Source: Azorinus chamasolen
Taxonomy: Eukaryota > Mollusca > Bivalvia > Cardiida > Solecurtidae
Assembly (NCBI GenBank): GCA_963576725.1
Contig: OY755237.1
Coordinates: 66,994,269 to 67,058,268 of the forward strand
Direction: 5' to 3'
Length of the DNA stretch: 64,000 bases
Every line of letters begins with the position of its first letter. The stretch's first letter is position 1. The notes beneath the pieces were generated by a model. That model saw only the letters and a program-made list of their open reading frames with translations, ran no database searches and had not been told where the DNA came from. The position numbers and the translations under genes are program-made. Shown here in pieces: positions 10,124 through 19,835 of the stretch.

Positions 10124-10555
10124 TTCTATGATATTCATGTAAGAAATAATGAGACTATAAATATTAACTAGTTGCTTTTTATGTTTCCCACAAGGTGGGA
10201 GGGATATAGCCATGCTCTTGTCCATATGTCTGTATGTACATTCCGCAAATCTTGTGTGTCCAACTCCTCATACACCAATGGGAGGATTTACTTCAAACTT
10301 TCACAGATGGACAACATTGATATGAAGATGAAGGCAAACAATGGATTTTTTTTTACCAGATTCATGGGTCTTTGAAATTTTTGTCACTGTATAACATACA
10401 GTGGAAAGTGCTTGATTTAGAGACAGTATTGCCAGGGAGGCATCCATGTTCTATGGAAACAATTTTCTAGTTTATTATGATATATGAAAACCCAACATTT
10501 TTACTGCTAATATTTTTTACATGATTATTGATCAAGTAAAGGGTTAAGACAATGG
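10124..10555. repeat. TTAA-A fragments around a GGGAGG-type repeat
   Basis: A TTAA-A arm (GATATTCATGTAAGAAATAA) is interrupted near 10181 by a repeat with ACAAGGTGGGAGGGATATAG and CTTGTGTGTCCAACTCC. The same repeat occurs at 16036-16150. MITE-like sequence resumes near 10500 and ends AGTAAAGGGTTAA. Confidence 0.55.
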
Positions 10556-10595
10556 TGTACATTTAATTATTTTTCCTGTGAAACATAAGTTGTTT

Positions 10596-10790
10596 TTAAC
10601 CTATTACTCCATGAAATAATGACATCAAGAATATGAAATAGTTTTATTTGTATAATGACATAACTTTTGGCTGCGGCTGAAACTGTAGAATCATATCTAT
10701 ATTGTTTCATAAGCAAATAGAGCAAACCCTGATCAGATTGTTTATTTTGTTTACTTTGTTTTCAAAGGCATTGATACACCATATTAACTT
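10596..10790. mobile_element. TTAA-A MITE with deleted hairpin
   Basis: Left arm CTCCATGAAATAATGACATC and GCTGAAACTGTAGAATC are present. After CCCTGATCAGATT the right hairpin arm is lost. Confidence 0.65.
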
Positions 10791-11170
10791 ATTTGCACAC
10801 AGAATAGACCCAGCTGCTCTGTTTGTTTGTATATGAAATGATAAACAGTAAAACCTCTCTATAACGACCACTAAATTACATCAAGTATTTTGTGTTAAGG
10901 GAAGGTGGATGCTTAAAGCATGGTGAAAGTAAAACAGAACGCTCCTATAGGAGCGTTCTGTTTTACTTTCACCTTGCTTTAAGCAACCACCTGCCCTAAA
11001 TACCAACTAATTAACACAATTTAGTGGTCATTATAGAGAGGTGTTACTGTAGATCTGATCTACACTTTCTGCCATTGTAACAAAAGTCTTGTTCATATGC
11101 CATTATAAAAAATAGTTAATTTTCATGATGTCATTATTTCTTACATGAATATTTCATGATTTTTAGGGAT
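10786..11170. mobile_element. TTAA-A MITE carrying a TA-1 insertion
   Basis: Starts TTAACTTATTTGCACACAG, loses the hairpin apex (GACCCAGCTGCTCTG), and is split by TA-1 at the same TA as in the 8253 copy. The right arm ends TTACATGAATATTTCATG. Confidence 0.7.
10846..11049. mobile_element. TA-1 MITE, near perfect hairpin
   Basis: Ends CAGTAAAACCTCTC and GAGAGGTGTTACTG. The central arms (GTGAAAGTAAAACAGAACG) flank GCTCCTATAGGAGC and are nearly identical. The left flanking TA has become AA. Confidence 0.85.
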
Positions 11171-11240
11171 GAATTGAGTAGCATCGTGTGTTGGACTTTT
11201 GTATTCTACAATACTTTACATGTATTTGTTGTTTTTCCAG

Positions 11241-11407
11241 GATCAGTATGTGTTGAAGATGCATGTGAAAATGGTCCACTTGCCAGCAGAGATCTTGTTT
11301 GAGTGTAATGTGTGTTCAAAGAAATTCACCCGTAAAGCTCATTTAAAACGGCATCTACGAATACATGATCCACAAAAACCTTTCAAGTGTCCTCATTGCC
11401 AGTACAG
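11241..11407 (+). CDS. Zinc-finger gene, internal exon 2 (end of finger 2, finger 3, start of 4)
   Basis: The acceptor is TGTTGTTTTTCCAG, the donor TACAG|GTGAGT. The exon has 167 bases, phase 0 at the start, and leaves two bases (AG) of a split arginine codon. Its first 13 residues finish finger 2: C38-x12-H51-x4-H56 when joined to the previous exon. Finger 3 is C65-x2-C68-x12-H81-x3-H85, with a canonical K-F-T-R-K pattern. The linker is DPQKPFKC, close to the standard TGEKPFKC. Finger 4 starts at C93-x2-C96. The exact finger spacing across a 6514-base intron supports the splice pair. A retained-intron reading would stop at 11409. Confidence 0.92.
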
Positions 11408-11607
11408 GTGAGTGGCATGACAATCAACATGATTTTAATTTGCTCCCAAATGAAAGTATTGTCTACAAAAAGTATTATCTGGTGTATCAATTTCTTCTCA
11501 GACTTGATCAGAGTGTCAGATAGTTTTAATCCTGATGAGAGACTGAATTATCAGCCTCTCATCTGGATCCAATGTGTTTGTACAGCATGATAGTCTGTTT
11601 TATGTAG

Positions 11608-12434
11608 CAGTTATTCTAGTCTTGTTTCTAGTTTCTAATTTTGTTTCTAGTTTGTGTAGTTGCTTTTCTAATTTTAACTGATAATTATAGAGCTTTCAAA
11701 TTTCACATGTGTCTTCCTCTCATTGAGGACCACTGATGTAGCTAAGGTCCATCACTCTGCATGCAATACTTTTTGAGTTATTCCCCTTTGTTCTGATTTT
11801 CGCACTCCAGCATATTAAGTTTCTGTGTCAGTTGCGAGCAGGTGACACATGTGTTCCTCCGAACACTCTTGTGTTTCTAGTTTGTGTAGTTGCTTTTCTA
11901 GTCTTGTCGCTAGTTTGTGTAGTTGCTTCTAATAATGTTTCTAGTTTCTAGTCTTGTTTCTAGTTTATGTAGTTGCTATTCTAGTCTTGTTTCTAGTTTA
12001 TGTAGTTGCTATTCTAGTTTTGTCTCTAGTTTGTTTAGTTGCTTTTCTAGTCTTTGTTCTAATTTGTGTCAACGCTGTTCTAGTATTGTTTCTAGTTTGT
12101 GTAGTTGTTATTCTACTCTAATCTCTAGTTTGTGTACAATGTAGTTGCTTTTCTGGTCTTGTTTTTAGTTTGTGTAGTGCTATTCTAGTCTTGTTTCTAG
12201 TTTGTATAGTTGCTTTTCTAGACTTGGCACTAGTTTGTGTAGTTGCTATTCTATTCTTGTTTCTAGTTTGTGTACCGGTAGTTGCTATTCTAGTGTTTGT
12301 TCTAGTTTGTGTAGTTGCTATTCTACTCTTGTTTCTAGTTTGTGTAGTTGCTATTCTAGCGTTTGTTCTAGTTTATGTAGTTGCTATTCTACTCTTGTTT
12401 CTAGTTTTTGTAGTTGCTATTCTACTCTTTTCTA
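11608..12434 (+). repeat. 33-bp minisatellite in intron 2
   Basis: Unit TAGTTTGTGTAGTTGCTATT plus about 13 more bases (CTACTCTTGTTTC), repeated with variation. The main array is 11872-12434, and a few units lie at 11608-11660. Between them is about 200 bp of unrelated sequence (TGAGTTATTCCCCTTTGTTC). The 33-base unit is a multiple of three, so two overlapping frames stay open for 73-93 codons. I regard these as non-coding. Confidence 0.85.
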
Positions 12435-12520
12435 AGGATATCTTTAAATAATGCAGGATGATAGAAATACAGAAAACATCCAAGGGAACTTTATGTAATT
12501 CTTTCATCCTATAGTAATCC

Positions 12521-12916
12521 TTTGCTTCATGAATATATATGTAGAAATAATGACATTATGAATATTAACCCTTTCCCTCATACAAACGCCTTTTCACGCA
12601 TTTGCAAACAGAGTTGACCCAGATTAGACGGCTCCTATAGGAGCCTTCTGATCAGGGTCTGCTCTGTTTGTTTATGATATAATATAGATGTAATTCTACC
12701 GTTCTGCCATAACCAAATGTTTATGTGTCAGTGTACTATTAAAACTGAATTTCATTAGGGTATATGAACAAGGGAAGATTTGTCCATAGCTGAAAGTTTA
12801 GAATCTGACCTTTATTATTATTTTAATTAGCAAACAGAGCAAAGTCCTGTAGGAGCTGTCTTACCTGGGTCTACTCTGAGTGTAATTATGCATCTTTATC
12901 AAGTATTTAGGGTTAA
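12521..12916. mobile_element. TTAA-A MITE inside a second TTAA-A
   Basis: The outer copy starts near CTTTGCTTCATGAATATA. It is interrupted at TTAA 12565-12568 by an inner, right-truncated copy with apex GGCTCCTATAGGAGCC. The outer copy resumes near 12757 with GGTATATGAACAAGGGAAG and ends at TTAA 12913-12916. Confidence 0.6.
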
Positions 12917-13303
12917 CCCTATACCTCAAAGAGATGCTTATTGATACTTTCACAAATAGAGAAGACCTACAGAAACCATCTGATCAGGGTCTGCCCTGTT
13001 TGCTTAACCCTTTACTCCATAAGTGCCATCTTATGCCTTTTCAGACAGTGGACCCAGATCATATGTCTCCTGTAGGAGGAGTGATCAGGGTCTGCTCTGT
13101 TTGCTTATGAAATAACATGGGTACGATTGTACAGTTTCTTCTGTGTTCAAAATACCCTTTTGTCTATGAGCCATTATAAAAATTAGAAATGATTCTACAG
13201 TTTCTGGCCAAAATTTCCTGTGTCCATGTGCTATTATAACAATCTAATTCATATTCATGATTTCATTATTTCATACATGAATATTCATTGAGTAAATTAT
13301 TAA
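12913..13303. mobile_element. TTAA-A remnant plus TTAA-A with internal duplication
   Basis: 12913-13007 is a shortened copy. The 13004-13303 copy has GATTGTACAGTTTCTTC..CCATTATAA twice (near 13135 and 13189), a tandem duplication of about 55 bp within the right arm. Confidence 0.7.
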
Positions 13304-13323
13304 GCAGCCATCTTCTATATTGT

Positions 13324-14485
13324 TATCCTGTTGAATATTCTTGTTAGAATATTCATGCAGAGAGTTGAGGTCGGCAAGTAGATCATTGTCGTTGGTTGTG
13401 CCAAAAAGTCTTATGGTAAAATACGGTGAGAGAAGTTTCATGCATGCAGCTCCAAAACTTTGGAATGCTCTACCGTCAGGCATTAGAGAGGCAGGATCAC
13501 TGGCATGTTTCAAAAGGTGTCTGAAAACGCATTTTTTTCAACATTTATTACTAGGACAGTTTAGTAAACGATATGTTGCATATCTTTAATGGACCAGATA
13601 GACAATCATGTGATTCATCCCGGTTAGTGATTTCATATCTACTGTATATCTAAGTCACGTCTTCAGTACAAGTCGCGGGTGACGGTACTCTGTATTGATG
13701 ATTATTGTTGTGATAATTGTACCCGATTCAATCCAATCCAGGGTTGGGACTTGCAATCCATGAGAGCAACATGTCTCATGTTGGTGAGGGAGAATTTCAT
13801 TCCCTATTCTCGACTATTGAGAGCAACATGTTTTCATGTGAAAGTGGGACCCTGGTCCCAAGTCTCTGGTTTTGAGTGATCTTTCCGACCAACTTTGGAT
13901 TGTGACTTCGGAAGGCTGTACCGTTTTAAGATATTGCCATTGTTTGCACTGAACTCCTATGGTCACTGTAGGGTGTTCATTCACTTGGGCTACTGTATGC
14001 ACCAGATTCCGTAATTATATTTTCTCTGTTTTGTATATATAATGGCTTGAGTGGTATTTGGGTCGGTTCATTTTGCCGCCCATTGCCATAGAGGGAATCA
14101 TGTGGTTCCCTCCGGCTAGTGATTTCATTTATATTGTATATCTATTGTATATCTTTTATTGTCCGGATAGATAATCATGCGGTTCGTTCCGGTGATTTCA
14201 TCCATGTGAAGCGCTTTTGAACGCACATATCCTGTGTGAAAAGAGCGCTATATAAATGTGGTATAATAATAATAATGACACCATGAATATTTAACTGCTG
14301 AATTTTGATAATTGCATATGGACTTTTGGTTTTGGCGTAAACGATAGAGCCAGATCTATTATAATACATAAGAAAACAGAGCTGACCCTGATAAGACGGC
14401 TCCTTTAGGAGCCATCTGATCTGTGTCTACTCTGTTTGCAAACTTGAAAGGCATGAGAAAGCCCTCATATGGCGGAAAGGGTTGA
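13324..14485. mobile_element. TTAA-A MITE split by a LINE
   Basis: The left arm CTGTTGAATATTC lies before the LINE. The element resumes directly after the LINE tail with AATGACACCATGAATATTTA. The hairpin is GGCTCCTTTAGGAGCC, and it ends GGCGGAAAGGGTTGA. It ends 33 bases before the next exon. Confidence 0.7.
13359..14276 (+). pseudogene. 5'-truncated non-LTR retrotransposon (LINE), ORF2 C-terminus and 3' end
   Basis: An open frame from 13359 to the stop at 13587-13589 matches the conserved C-terminal end of LINE reverse-transcriptase proteins: RSAS, a basic segment, YGERSF, APKLWNALP, IR, and a following FKRCLKTHFF. Such ends are typical of CR1/L2-like clades. The catalytic domains are missing, as expected of a 5'-truncated copy. 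About 690 bases of 3' sequence follow, ending AAGAGCGCTATATAAATG and an (AAT)n tail. It is a dead insertion in intron 2, younger than the MITE it splits. Confidence 0.8.
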
Positions 14486-14518
14486 GATGTTCTGTAGCTT
14501 TATACAATTTTGTTACAG

Positions 14519-14638
14519 AGGCTGTGAGAAATCTGATATATCAAAACACCTATTGATACACGAGGACCCGAAGCATGTCTGTGATGTTTGTGGTAAATCC
14601 TTTCGACACTTCAAGAACAAGGAGCTACATCTAAAAAG
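14519..14638 (+). CDS. Zinc-finger gene, internal exon 3 (end of finger 4, most of finger 5)
   Basis: The acceptor is TACAATTTTGTTACAG and the donor AAAAG|GTAAGG. The exon has 120 bases; its first base completes the arginine codon left by exon 2, and it leaves AG of another arginine. Joined, finger 4 is C93-x2-C96-x12-H109-x3-H113, and finger 5 is C120-x2-C123-x12-H136. The final histidine of finger 5 (H140) is the first full codon of the next exon. Using the alternative AG two bases downstream would give an early stop, which settles the acceptor. A MITE ends only 33 bases upstream, so branch point and pyrimidine tract are squeezed into that gap. Confidence 0.92.
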
Positions 14639-14705
14639 GTAAGGTGTCCCACATCTACCATTATTTTAGGACACCCTATTCCCCCTCTTCAGAAGTATAT
14701 GAAAC

Positions 14706-14912
14706 TGAATAAACCTTTATTTCATGAATACACATGCATTGCTTTGCCCATTATTAATATAAGTTGTTAATTGTTTTGTAAAATTTCAAAATAAATAAAT
14801 TGATTGCCAGGCAAAAACACATAAGCAAAATGAGTAAACCCTGATCAGACAGCCCCTACAGCTGTAGGAAGTGTCTGATGTGTGTCTACACTGTTTGCCA
14901 ATGACTATAAAG
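14706..14912. mobile_element. TTAA-A MITE, degraded
   Basis: Left arm CCTTTATTTCATGAATAC, core GTAAACCCTGATCAGACAGC, then GAAGTGTCTGATGTGTGTC. The right end is lost. Confidence 0.55.
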
Positions 14913-15070
14913 GTGGAATTATGTAGTAATTGGATAAATTTGATACCATTTTGATATGAATATGGTGGAGATGTAAATAGTGCAGATCCTGATCAGACTA
15001 TTTGCCTAAGTTTGTCATGCAAATATTAAGGGTACAATGTAGTTATGATGTAGTTTGAGGAGACTAGGGG

Positions 15071-15350
15071 TTAACCCATTCCCTCATAGACTATTTTAGA
15101 CCAATTCCTGCGTAGGTTATTTTTTAGACCAATTCCCTCATAGGCTATTTTTAGATCCTACCTCATTGAGTAAATCAACTAAAAAGGAACATTGACTGAA
15201 AAAAGGACATTTTTTAGATTTGTGTAGTTTTGAAACCATTGTGATGATTAGAGCATTTGATCCTATGGATCAAATGCTCTATTTATCACAATGGTTTCAA
15301 AATGTGACTTTTACAGTGTCAAAAGGTGTCAGTACATGGAATTGGGTTAA
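15071..15350. mobile_element. TTAA-C MITE with triplicated left end
   Basis: TTAA at 15071 and 15347. The terminal block with CATTCCCTCATAGACTATTT is repeated three times in tandem (near 15077, 15104, 15132). Palindrome centre TTGATCCTATGGATCAA. Confidence 0.8.
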
Positions 15351-15714
15351 CCTTTAAATTTAGGTAACATCTCTGCAAAAATATTTCAGTGGTTTCTTAG
15401 GCCATGAATATTCATGTAAGAAATGATGACCGCATGAATATTGATTAGATTATTTTTAAAATGGTTTGGGTCTACACTGTGTGCAAATGATATCACACTC
15501 ATTTCAAGCATTCAATGTGTTAAAATTTAGTTTCAAAAACATGTCAGAGTGTCAAACAGTTTAGATTCTGATGAGTTTCTCGGCATCACTGTTGGATTCA
15601 ATCTATTTTCAAAGTATGTCACTAATTTATGTATTTGTGGAAAGAGAAAAAAAAAGCATTACACTTATTATGTCAAGTAGCTCATTCAGCACTCAGTATT
15701 AAAATAAATTCATC
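15351..15714. other. TTAA-A and TTAA-F remnants
   Basis: A TTAA-A arm at 15400-15490 (CCATGAATATTCATGTAAG) joined to half a hairpin. A TTAA-F core at about 15545-15620 (CAAACAGTTTAGATTCTGAT). The rest is plain intron. Confidence 0.5.
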
Positions 15715-15964
15715 TTAACCCTTCGCTTGCTGAATTTTAAAATACATGTCTCCTTCTTTACCCATGCCTTGTTGTATAATTACATATATCTTCACTGTGT
15801 ACAAGTATTTCACTGTGCAATCACTGCTCTGGAGTGCATTTGTTGCACAATCAACTTGTAAATAGTGCAGACCCTGATGAGACAGCTCCTGCAGGAGCTA
15901 TCTCAGCTGGGTCTTCACTATTTACAGGTACGTATATTGACGTGAAGAGCAAACGAAGGGTTAA
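15715..15964. mobile_element. TTAA-D MITE, complete
   Basis: Starts TTAACCCTTCGCTTGCT and ends AGCAAACGAAGGGTTAA. Hairpin: GTGCAGACCCTGATGAGAC, apex AGCTCCTGCAGGAGCT, then GCTGGGTCTTCAC. Full-length sisters: 18924-19167, 22892-23141, 35808-36059, 52701-52950, 55288-55523. Confidence 0.88.
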
Positions 15965-16035
15965 AACTGAGTGTAACAGCGCACTTTAACTTTACAAGCA
16001 GTTGTAAAATTGCCCACTTGATATGTTTTCTTTTT

Positions 16036-16318
16036 TATGCTCCCCCCTCCCCCCACTACAAGATGGGAGGCATATAGCCTTGCTCTTGTCCATCTGTCCG
16101 TATGAATGTCCCACAAATTCTTGTGTGTCCAACTCCTCATACACAAACAATGTTTTCAACACTTACCCTGTTGAACATTCACGTAAGAAGCACGGACATC
16201 ATACTTATTTATTAGCTGAATTTTTATAATCCCATAAGAACATAGGGACTTTTAGTATAAGTAGAAACTATAGAATGAGATTTGTAATTTTCTATAAGCA
16301 AACAGAGCAGACCCTAAA
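16036..16318. repeat. GGGAGG-type repeat and half TTAA-A
   Basis: 16036-16150 matches 10181-10280 (GATGGGAGGCATATAGCC, GTCCAACTCCTCATACAC). 16160-16318 is the left half of a TTAA-A MITE, stopping at CAGAGCAGACCCT. Confidence 0.6.
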
Positions 16319-16385
16319 AACATCTTTGATTTAGAGATAATATCGCGAGATAGGGGGCAACTGTGTCCTAGTTCTGACATTTGTT

Positions 16386-16616
16386 TTAACCATTTCCGCC
16401 ATAAATACGCCTTTCTATGCCTCTGTTAAAATTACCTGTTGAAACCATTGTGATAAATAGAGCATTTGCTCCTATAGGAGCAAATGCTCTATTTATCACA
16501 ATGGTTTCAAACTACAAAATTCTAAAAACAATTCCTTTTCTCTAGATAATGCTCCTTTTCGGTAGATTTATTCAAAGTGGTTGGATCTAAAAATAGCCTA
16601 TGAAGGAAAGGGTTAA
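16386..16616. mobile_element. TTAA-C MITE
   Basis: Starts TTAACCATTTCCGCC and ends GAAGGAAAGGGTTAA. Perfect palindrome with apex TTGCTCCTATAGGAGCAA. Its right TTAA is also the left TTAA of the next element. Confidence 0.85.
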
Positions 16617-16822
16617 CCCTGTACCAGATGAATATTTATGTAAAGAAATAATGACATTATGAATACCAATGTACTGAATATTTATAATGGTATATGAACA
16701 TGATTATTTTGCCATGGCAGAAACTATAGAATCATATCTATATTATTTCATAAGAAAAGAGCAGACCCTTAAATCAGACAGCCCCTTTTCTGATCTGGTC
16801 TTCTCTTTTTGCAATGACTTAA
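16613..16822. mobile_element. TTAA-A MITE
   Basis: Starts TTAACCCTGTACCAG. The hairpin is shortened to ACAGCCCCTTTTCTGATC. Shares both TTAAs with its neighbours. Confidence 0.75.
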
Positions 16823-17069
16823 CCCTTTCCCTTATGTAAGCGCATTTTGACGCATCCGCAAACAGAGTAGACCCAGATCAGACAGCTCCTATAGGAGCCG
16901 TCTGATCAGGGTCTGCTCTGTTTGCTTATGGTGTAATATAGATTTGATGTCTACAGCTTCTGCCTGAGCCAAAATGTCCTGTTTTCATATGCCATTATAA
17001 GAAATAATCTGATTAGTATTCATGACGTCATGATATTCCTACATGAATATTCATCAGGGAAAGGGTTAA
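16819..17069. mobile_element. TTAA-A MITE, well preserved
   Basis: Starts TTAACCCTTTCCCTTATG and ends CAGGGAAAGGGTTAA. Apex AGCTCCTATAGGAGCC; left arm CCCAGATCAG, right arm CTGATCAGGG, giving the standard A-A mismatch. Confidence 0.88.
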
Positions 17070-17148
17070 AAGGCATATTTATGAGGCAAAGGGTTAAAAA
17101 AAAGGTTATGATCCTTATGAGTCTTGTATCAGTGTATCGATGTTGTTT

Positions 17149-17741
17149 TTATGCCCCCATTGACTATAGTCAGGGGGCATATTGTTTTTGCCCTGTCTGT
17201 TTGTCTGTCTGTCTGTTTGTCCGTTTGTCTGTTTGTCAGCAACTTTAACATTGGTCATAACTTTTGAGCCAGTACAGATAGAGACTTGATATTTGGCATG
17301 CATATGTATCTCATAAAGCCGCACATTTTGAGGGGTGACATGTCAAGGTCAAGGTCATCCTTCAAGGTCAGCGGTCAAATATATGGGTCAAATCACCGAC
17401 TTTAACATTGGCCATAACTTTTGGACCAGTAGACATAGAGACTTGATATTTGGCATGCTTGTGTATCTCATGAGGCTGCACATTTTGAGGGGTGCCATGT
17501 CAAGGTCAAGGTCATCCTTCAGGGTCAAAGGTCAAATTGTCTGTTTCTTTGTAACATTAACACAACCTTAACATTGGTCTTAACTTTTGAGCCAGTACAG
17601 ATAGAGACTTGATATTTGGCATGCATATGTATCTCATAAAGCCGCACATTTTGAGGGGTGACATGTCAAGGTCAAGGTCATCCTTCAAGGTCAGAGGTCA
17701 AATATATGAGGGGGCATAGTGTTTCACAAACACATCTTGTT
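17149..17741 (+). mobile_element. Helentron/pearl-like element (HLE-1b)
   Basis: Starts with the hairpin ATGCCCCCATTGACTATAG..GGGGGCAT, then (TGTC/TTTG)n at about 17196-17238. About three tandem units follow (TAACTTTTGAGCCAGTACAG near 17258 and 17580, a variant near 17417), each ending in AAGGTCATCCTTCA. It ends GGGGGCATAGTG and CACATCTTGTT, just 26 bases before the next exon. Related to 6314-6696. Confidence 0.8.
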
Positions 17742-17767
17742 AAACTTTTTATTGACATTTGTTACAG

Positions 17768-17924
17768 ACACACTGGTCAGCGGGATTACAAGTGTGGTGT
17801 TTGTGATTTCTATGGTTACACTTTTACGGACATCAGGAAGCATATAGAACGTAAACACAGCGACACCAAAACCTACCTCTGTGATAAATGTGGAGCCGCA
17901 TTCAGAAATGAACAACTACTCAGG
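17768..17924 (+). CDS. Zinc-finger gene, internal exon 4 (finger 6, start of finger 7)
   Basis: The acceptor is ACATTTGTTACAG and the donor CTCAGG|GTAAAA. The exon has 157 bases; the first base completes the split arginine and it ends in phase 0. It opens with H140 of finger 5 and the linker HTGQRDYKC, a recognisable variant of HTGEKPYKC. Finger 6 is C148-x2-C151-x12-H164-x4-H169. Finger 7 starts at C177-x2-C180, with an A-A-F after the second cysteine. The donor is weaker than the others (GTAAAA). A Helentron-like repeat ends 26 bases upstream. Confidence 0.92.
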
Positions 17925-17961
17925 GTAAAAATTGAAAACTTCTTATTGATTCAAAAGACTG

Positions 17962-18170
17962 TTAACCCCTTCAGTGCCATGAAGACGGGTGCGTGATTTC
18001 ACAAGGAAACAGTTTAGATCCAGATGAGACACGGAGTAACTCAGCATGTTATCAGAATCCATACTGTTTGATACTCAGTTTATCTTTTTATAAAGAAAAT
18101 GAACAAGCACCCACTCTAAATCATGAAGCAGACGAAAATGTGTTCAGCAGATGACAATGCTGGTTCTGAA
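17962..18170. mobile_element. TTAA-F MITE
   Basis: Starts TTAACCCCTTCAGTGCC. Core ACAGTTTAGATCCAGATGAG and GTTATCAGAATCCATACTG. Ends near TCTGAAAGG. Resembles the interrupted copy at 24550-24973. Confidence 0.55.
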
Positions 18171-18278
18171 AGGACTGAAATAGAAAAAAAAGTCATACAG
18201 TTGTGTGTTTTCAGTCAAAACAATATTTCTTTAATCCTATGAATGCTTCATATTCAAAGTCAATTGGCCCATCAGTGT

Positions 18279-18507
18279 TTAACCCTTTCCCTCATAGGCT
18301 ATTTTTAGATCCAACTTCCTTGAATAAATCTGCCGAAAAGGAGCATTAACTAGAGAAAAGGAAAGTTTTAGAATTTTGTAATTTGAAACCATTGTGATAA
18401 ATAGAGCATTTGCTCCTATAGGAGCAAATGCTCTATTTATCACAATGGTTTCAACAGGTGACTTTTACAGAGGCATAGAAAGGTATATTAATGGAGGAAA
18501 GGGTTAA
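18279..18507. mobile_element. TTAA-C MITE
   Basis: Opposite orientation to 16386-16616; starts TTAACCCTTTCCCTCATAGG and ends GGAGGAAAGGGTTAA. Apex TTGCTCCTATAGGAGCAA. Confidence 0.85.
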
Positions 18508-18514
18508 CATCTTA

Positions 18515-18927
18515 GTACATTCAGTATGAAAGGCTAAAATTTGCTACATAATTTCGAGTTACAAACAGTGCAGATGCAGATCAGAGGGCTCTAAGCCACT
18601 CTCATACTGAATGGACTATATCATTAACTCTTGACTTCACGAATATTCCTGTAAGAAATATTATAAATGACATCCTGAATATTAATTCGATTAATTGTTG
18701 TAATAGCACATGGACACAGGAATTGTTTGGCCATGGTAGAAGCTGTAGAATCATATCTACCGTATATTATATCATAAGCAAACAGAGTAGAGCCAGATCA
18801 GATGGCTCCTGTGGGAGCAGTCTGATCAGGGTCTGCTCTGTTTGCTTATGAAATCCTATAGATCTGATTCTATAGTGTTTGTCTAAGCCAAAACCTCCCT
18901 TGAAAATTTTACCTTATTAAAAATTAA
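18515..18927. mobile_element. TTAA-E half and a TTAA-A MITE with two long arms
   Basis: 18515-18627 is a TTAA-E remnant (ACAGTGCAGATGCAGATCAG). In the TTAA-A copy 18624-18927 both flanks of the hairpin are of the long type: GCTGTAGAATCATATC to the left and GATCTGATTCTATAG to the right. Normal copies have one long and one short arm. Confidence 0.65.
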
Positions 18928-19167
18928 CCCTTCGCTTGCTGAATTTTAAAATACATGTCTCCTTCTTTGCCCTGTTGTATAATTACATATATCTTCACTG
19001 TCTACAAGTATTTCGCTGTGCAGTCATTGCTGTGGAGTGCACTGGTTGCACAATCAACTTGTAAATAGTGCAGACCCTGATGAGACAGCTCCTGCAGGAG
19101 CTGTCTCATCTGGGTCTTCACTATTTACAGGTACGTATATTGACGTGAATAGCAAGCGAAGGGTTAA
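18924..19167. mobile_element. TTAA-D MITE, complete
   Basis: Starts TTAACCCTTCGCTTGCT and ends AGCAAGCGAAGGGTTAA. Apex AGCTCCTGCAGGAGCT. Shares its left TTAA with the preceding TTAA-A copy. Confidence 0.9.
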
Positions 19168-19221
19168 GATGAATATTCATGAAATGATTAATGCTCATTG
19201 AGGAAAGATTCAATTTTCCAG

Positions 19222-19420
19222 GACCATCGCAGCCAGCAATGCGAAGTGTTCATGATTGAGCAGGCCCTTAGTATAGCCACGAGTGATGGTGGCACATCTC
19301 AGGCAACAATACAGATTCCCAGTACACTGTCCCTGGAAGGCCAAAATCTGCAGATAGACGGACAAAACATCTCCATAGACAACCAGGGCCATATTACAGT
19401 AGAGCATGTCAACCTCTCAG
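19222..19420 (+). CDS. Zinc-finger gene, internal exon 5 (end of finger 7, Gln-rich tail)
   Basis: The acceptor is CAATTTTCCAG and the donor CTCAG|GTAAGT, both strong. The exon has 199 bases, starts in phase 0 and leaves one base. Its first seven residues finish finger 7 as C177-x2-C180-x12-H193-x4-C198, a C2HC variant with cysteine in the last ligand position. The remaining 59 residues have no finger. They are rich in Gln, Ile, Ser and Asn, with a repeated G-Q-N-x-x-I-D/I-D pattern (GQNLQID, GQNISID), resembling transactivation-type tails. If the donor is skipped, the frame stops at 19480-19482. The next exon must start in phase 1; none was found with confidence. ZFP64-like or other multi-finger proteins are candidates to test; I do not assign one. 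Confidence 0.87.
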
Positions 19421-19835
19421 GTAAGTCACACAACTTGATCTGCCAGTGGAAGCTTTGGGAGAGTATGGCTGGTTCCCTATAGAGAACTTCTCAACAAGAA
19501 AATGATTATTCTCTGAGTCTCTTTGAATGCACCTTTTTTTTGTAATGGAATGGTCCATCGTTCCTGAAAAGTAAAGGAATTCAGGACTAAAATTTTGAAA
19601 TATTGGATGATTTTACATGGCAAGCAGTAAAGACCTTGATCTGACAAAACATGTCAATGTTCTGATTTTTAGGAAATTTGACATGTACCTCTGTCAGACT
19701 TTAAAGAAGTGATATTTCCTTTTTCTTGAACTGAAGGAAACTTGATGTGTTTGTGTGTTGACATTTCTTTGGATTCACATATGAAACTTGAATGGCGAGT
19801 TAAAGTGAGACTTGGATTCTATTGTGATTAAGATA
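19421..19835. other. Intron or 3' flank without recognised element
   Basis: Directly follows the last exon's donor. No repeat or open frame of note. Confidence 0.5.

Noticed and set aside
11923..12451. Overlapping open frames of 73-93 codons
   Set aside because: By-product of a 33-bp tandem repeat; no start context or conserved domain.
13271..13513. 80-codon reverse frame
   Set aside because: Shadow of the forward LINE frame.
14519..14522. Alternative acceptor AG at 14519-14520
   Set aside because: Its use gives an immediate TGA in the required phase.
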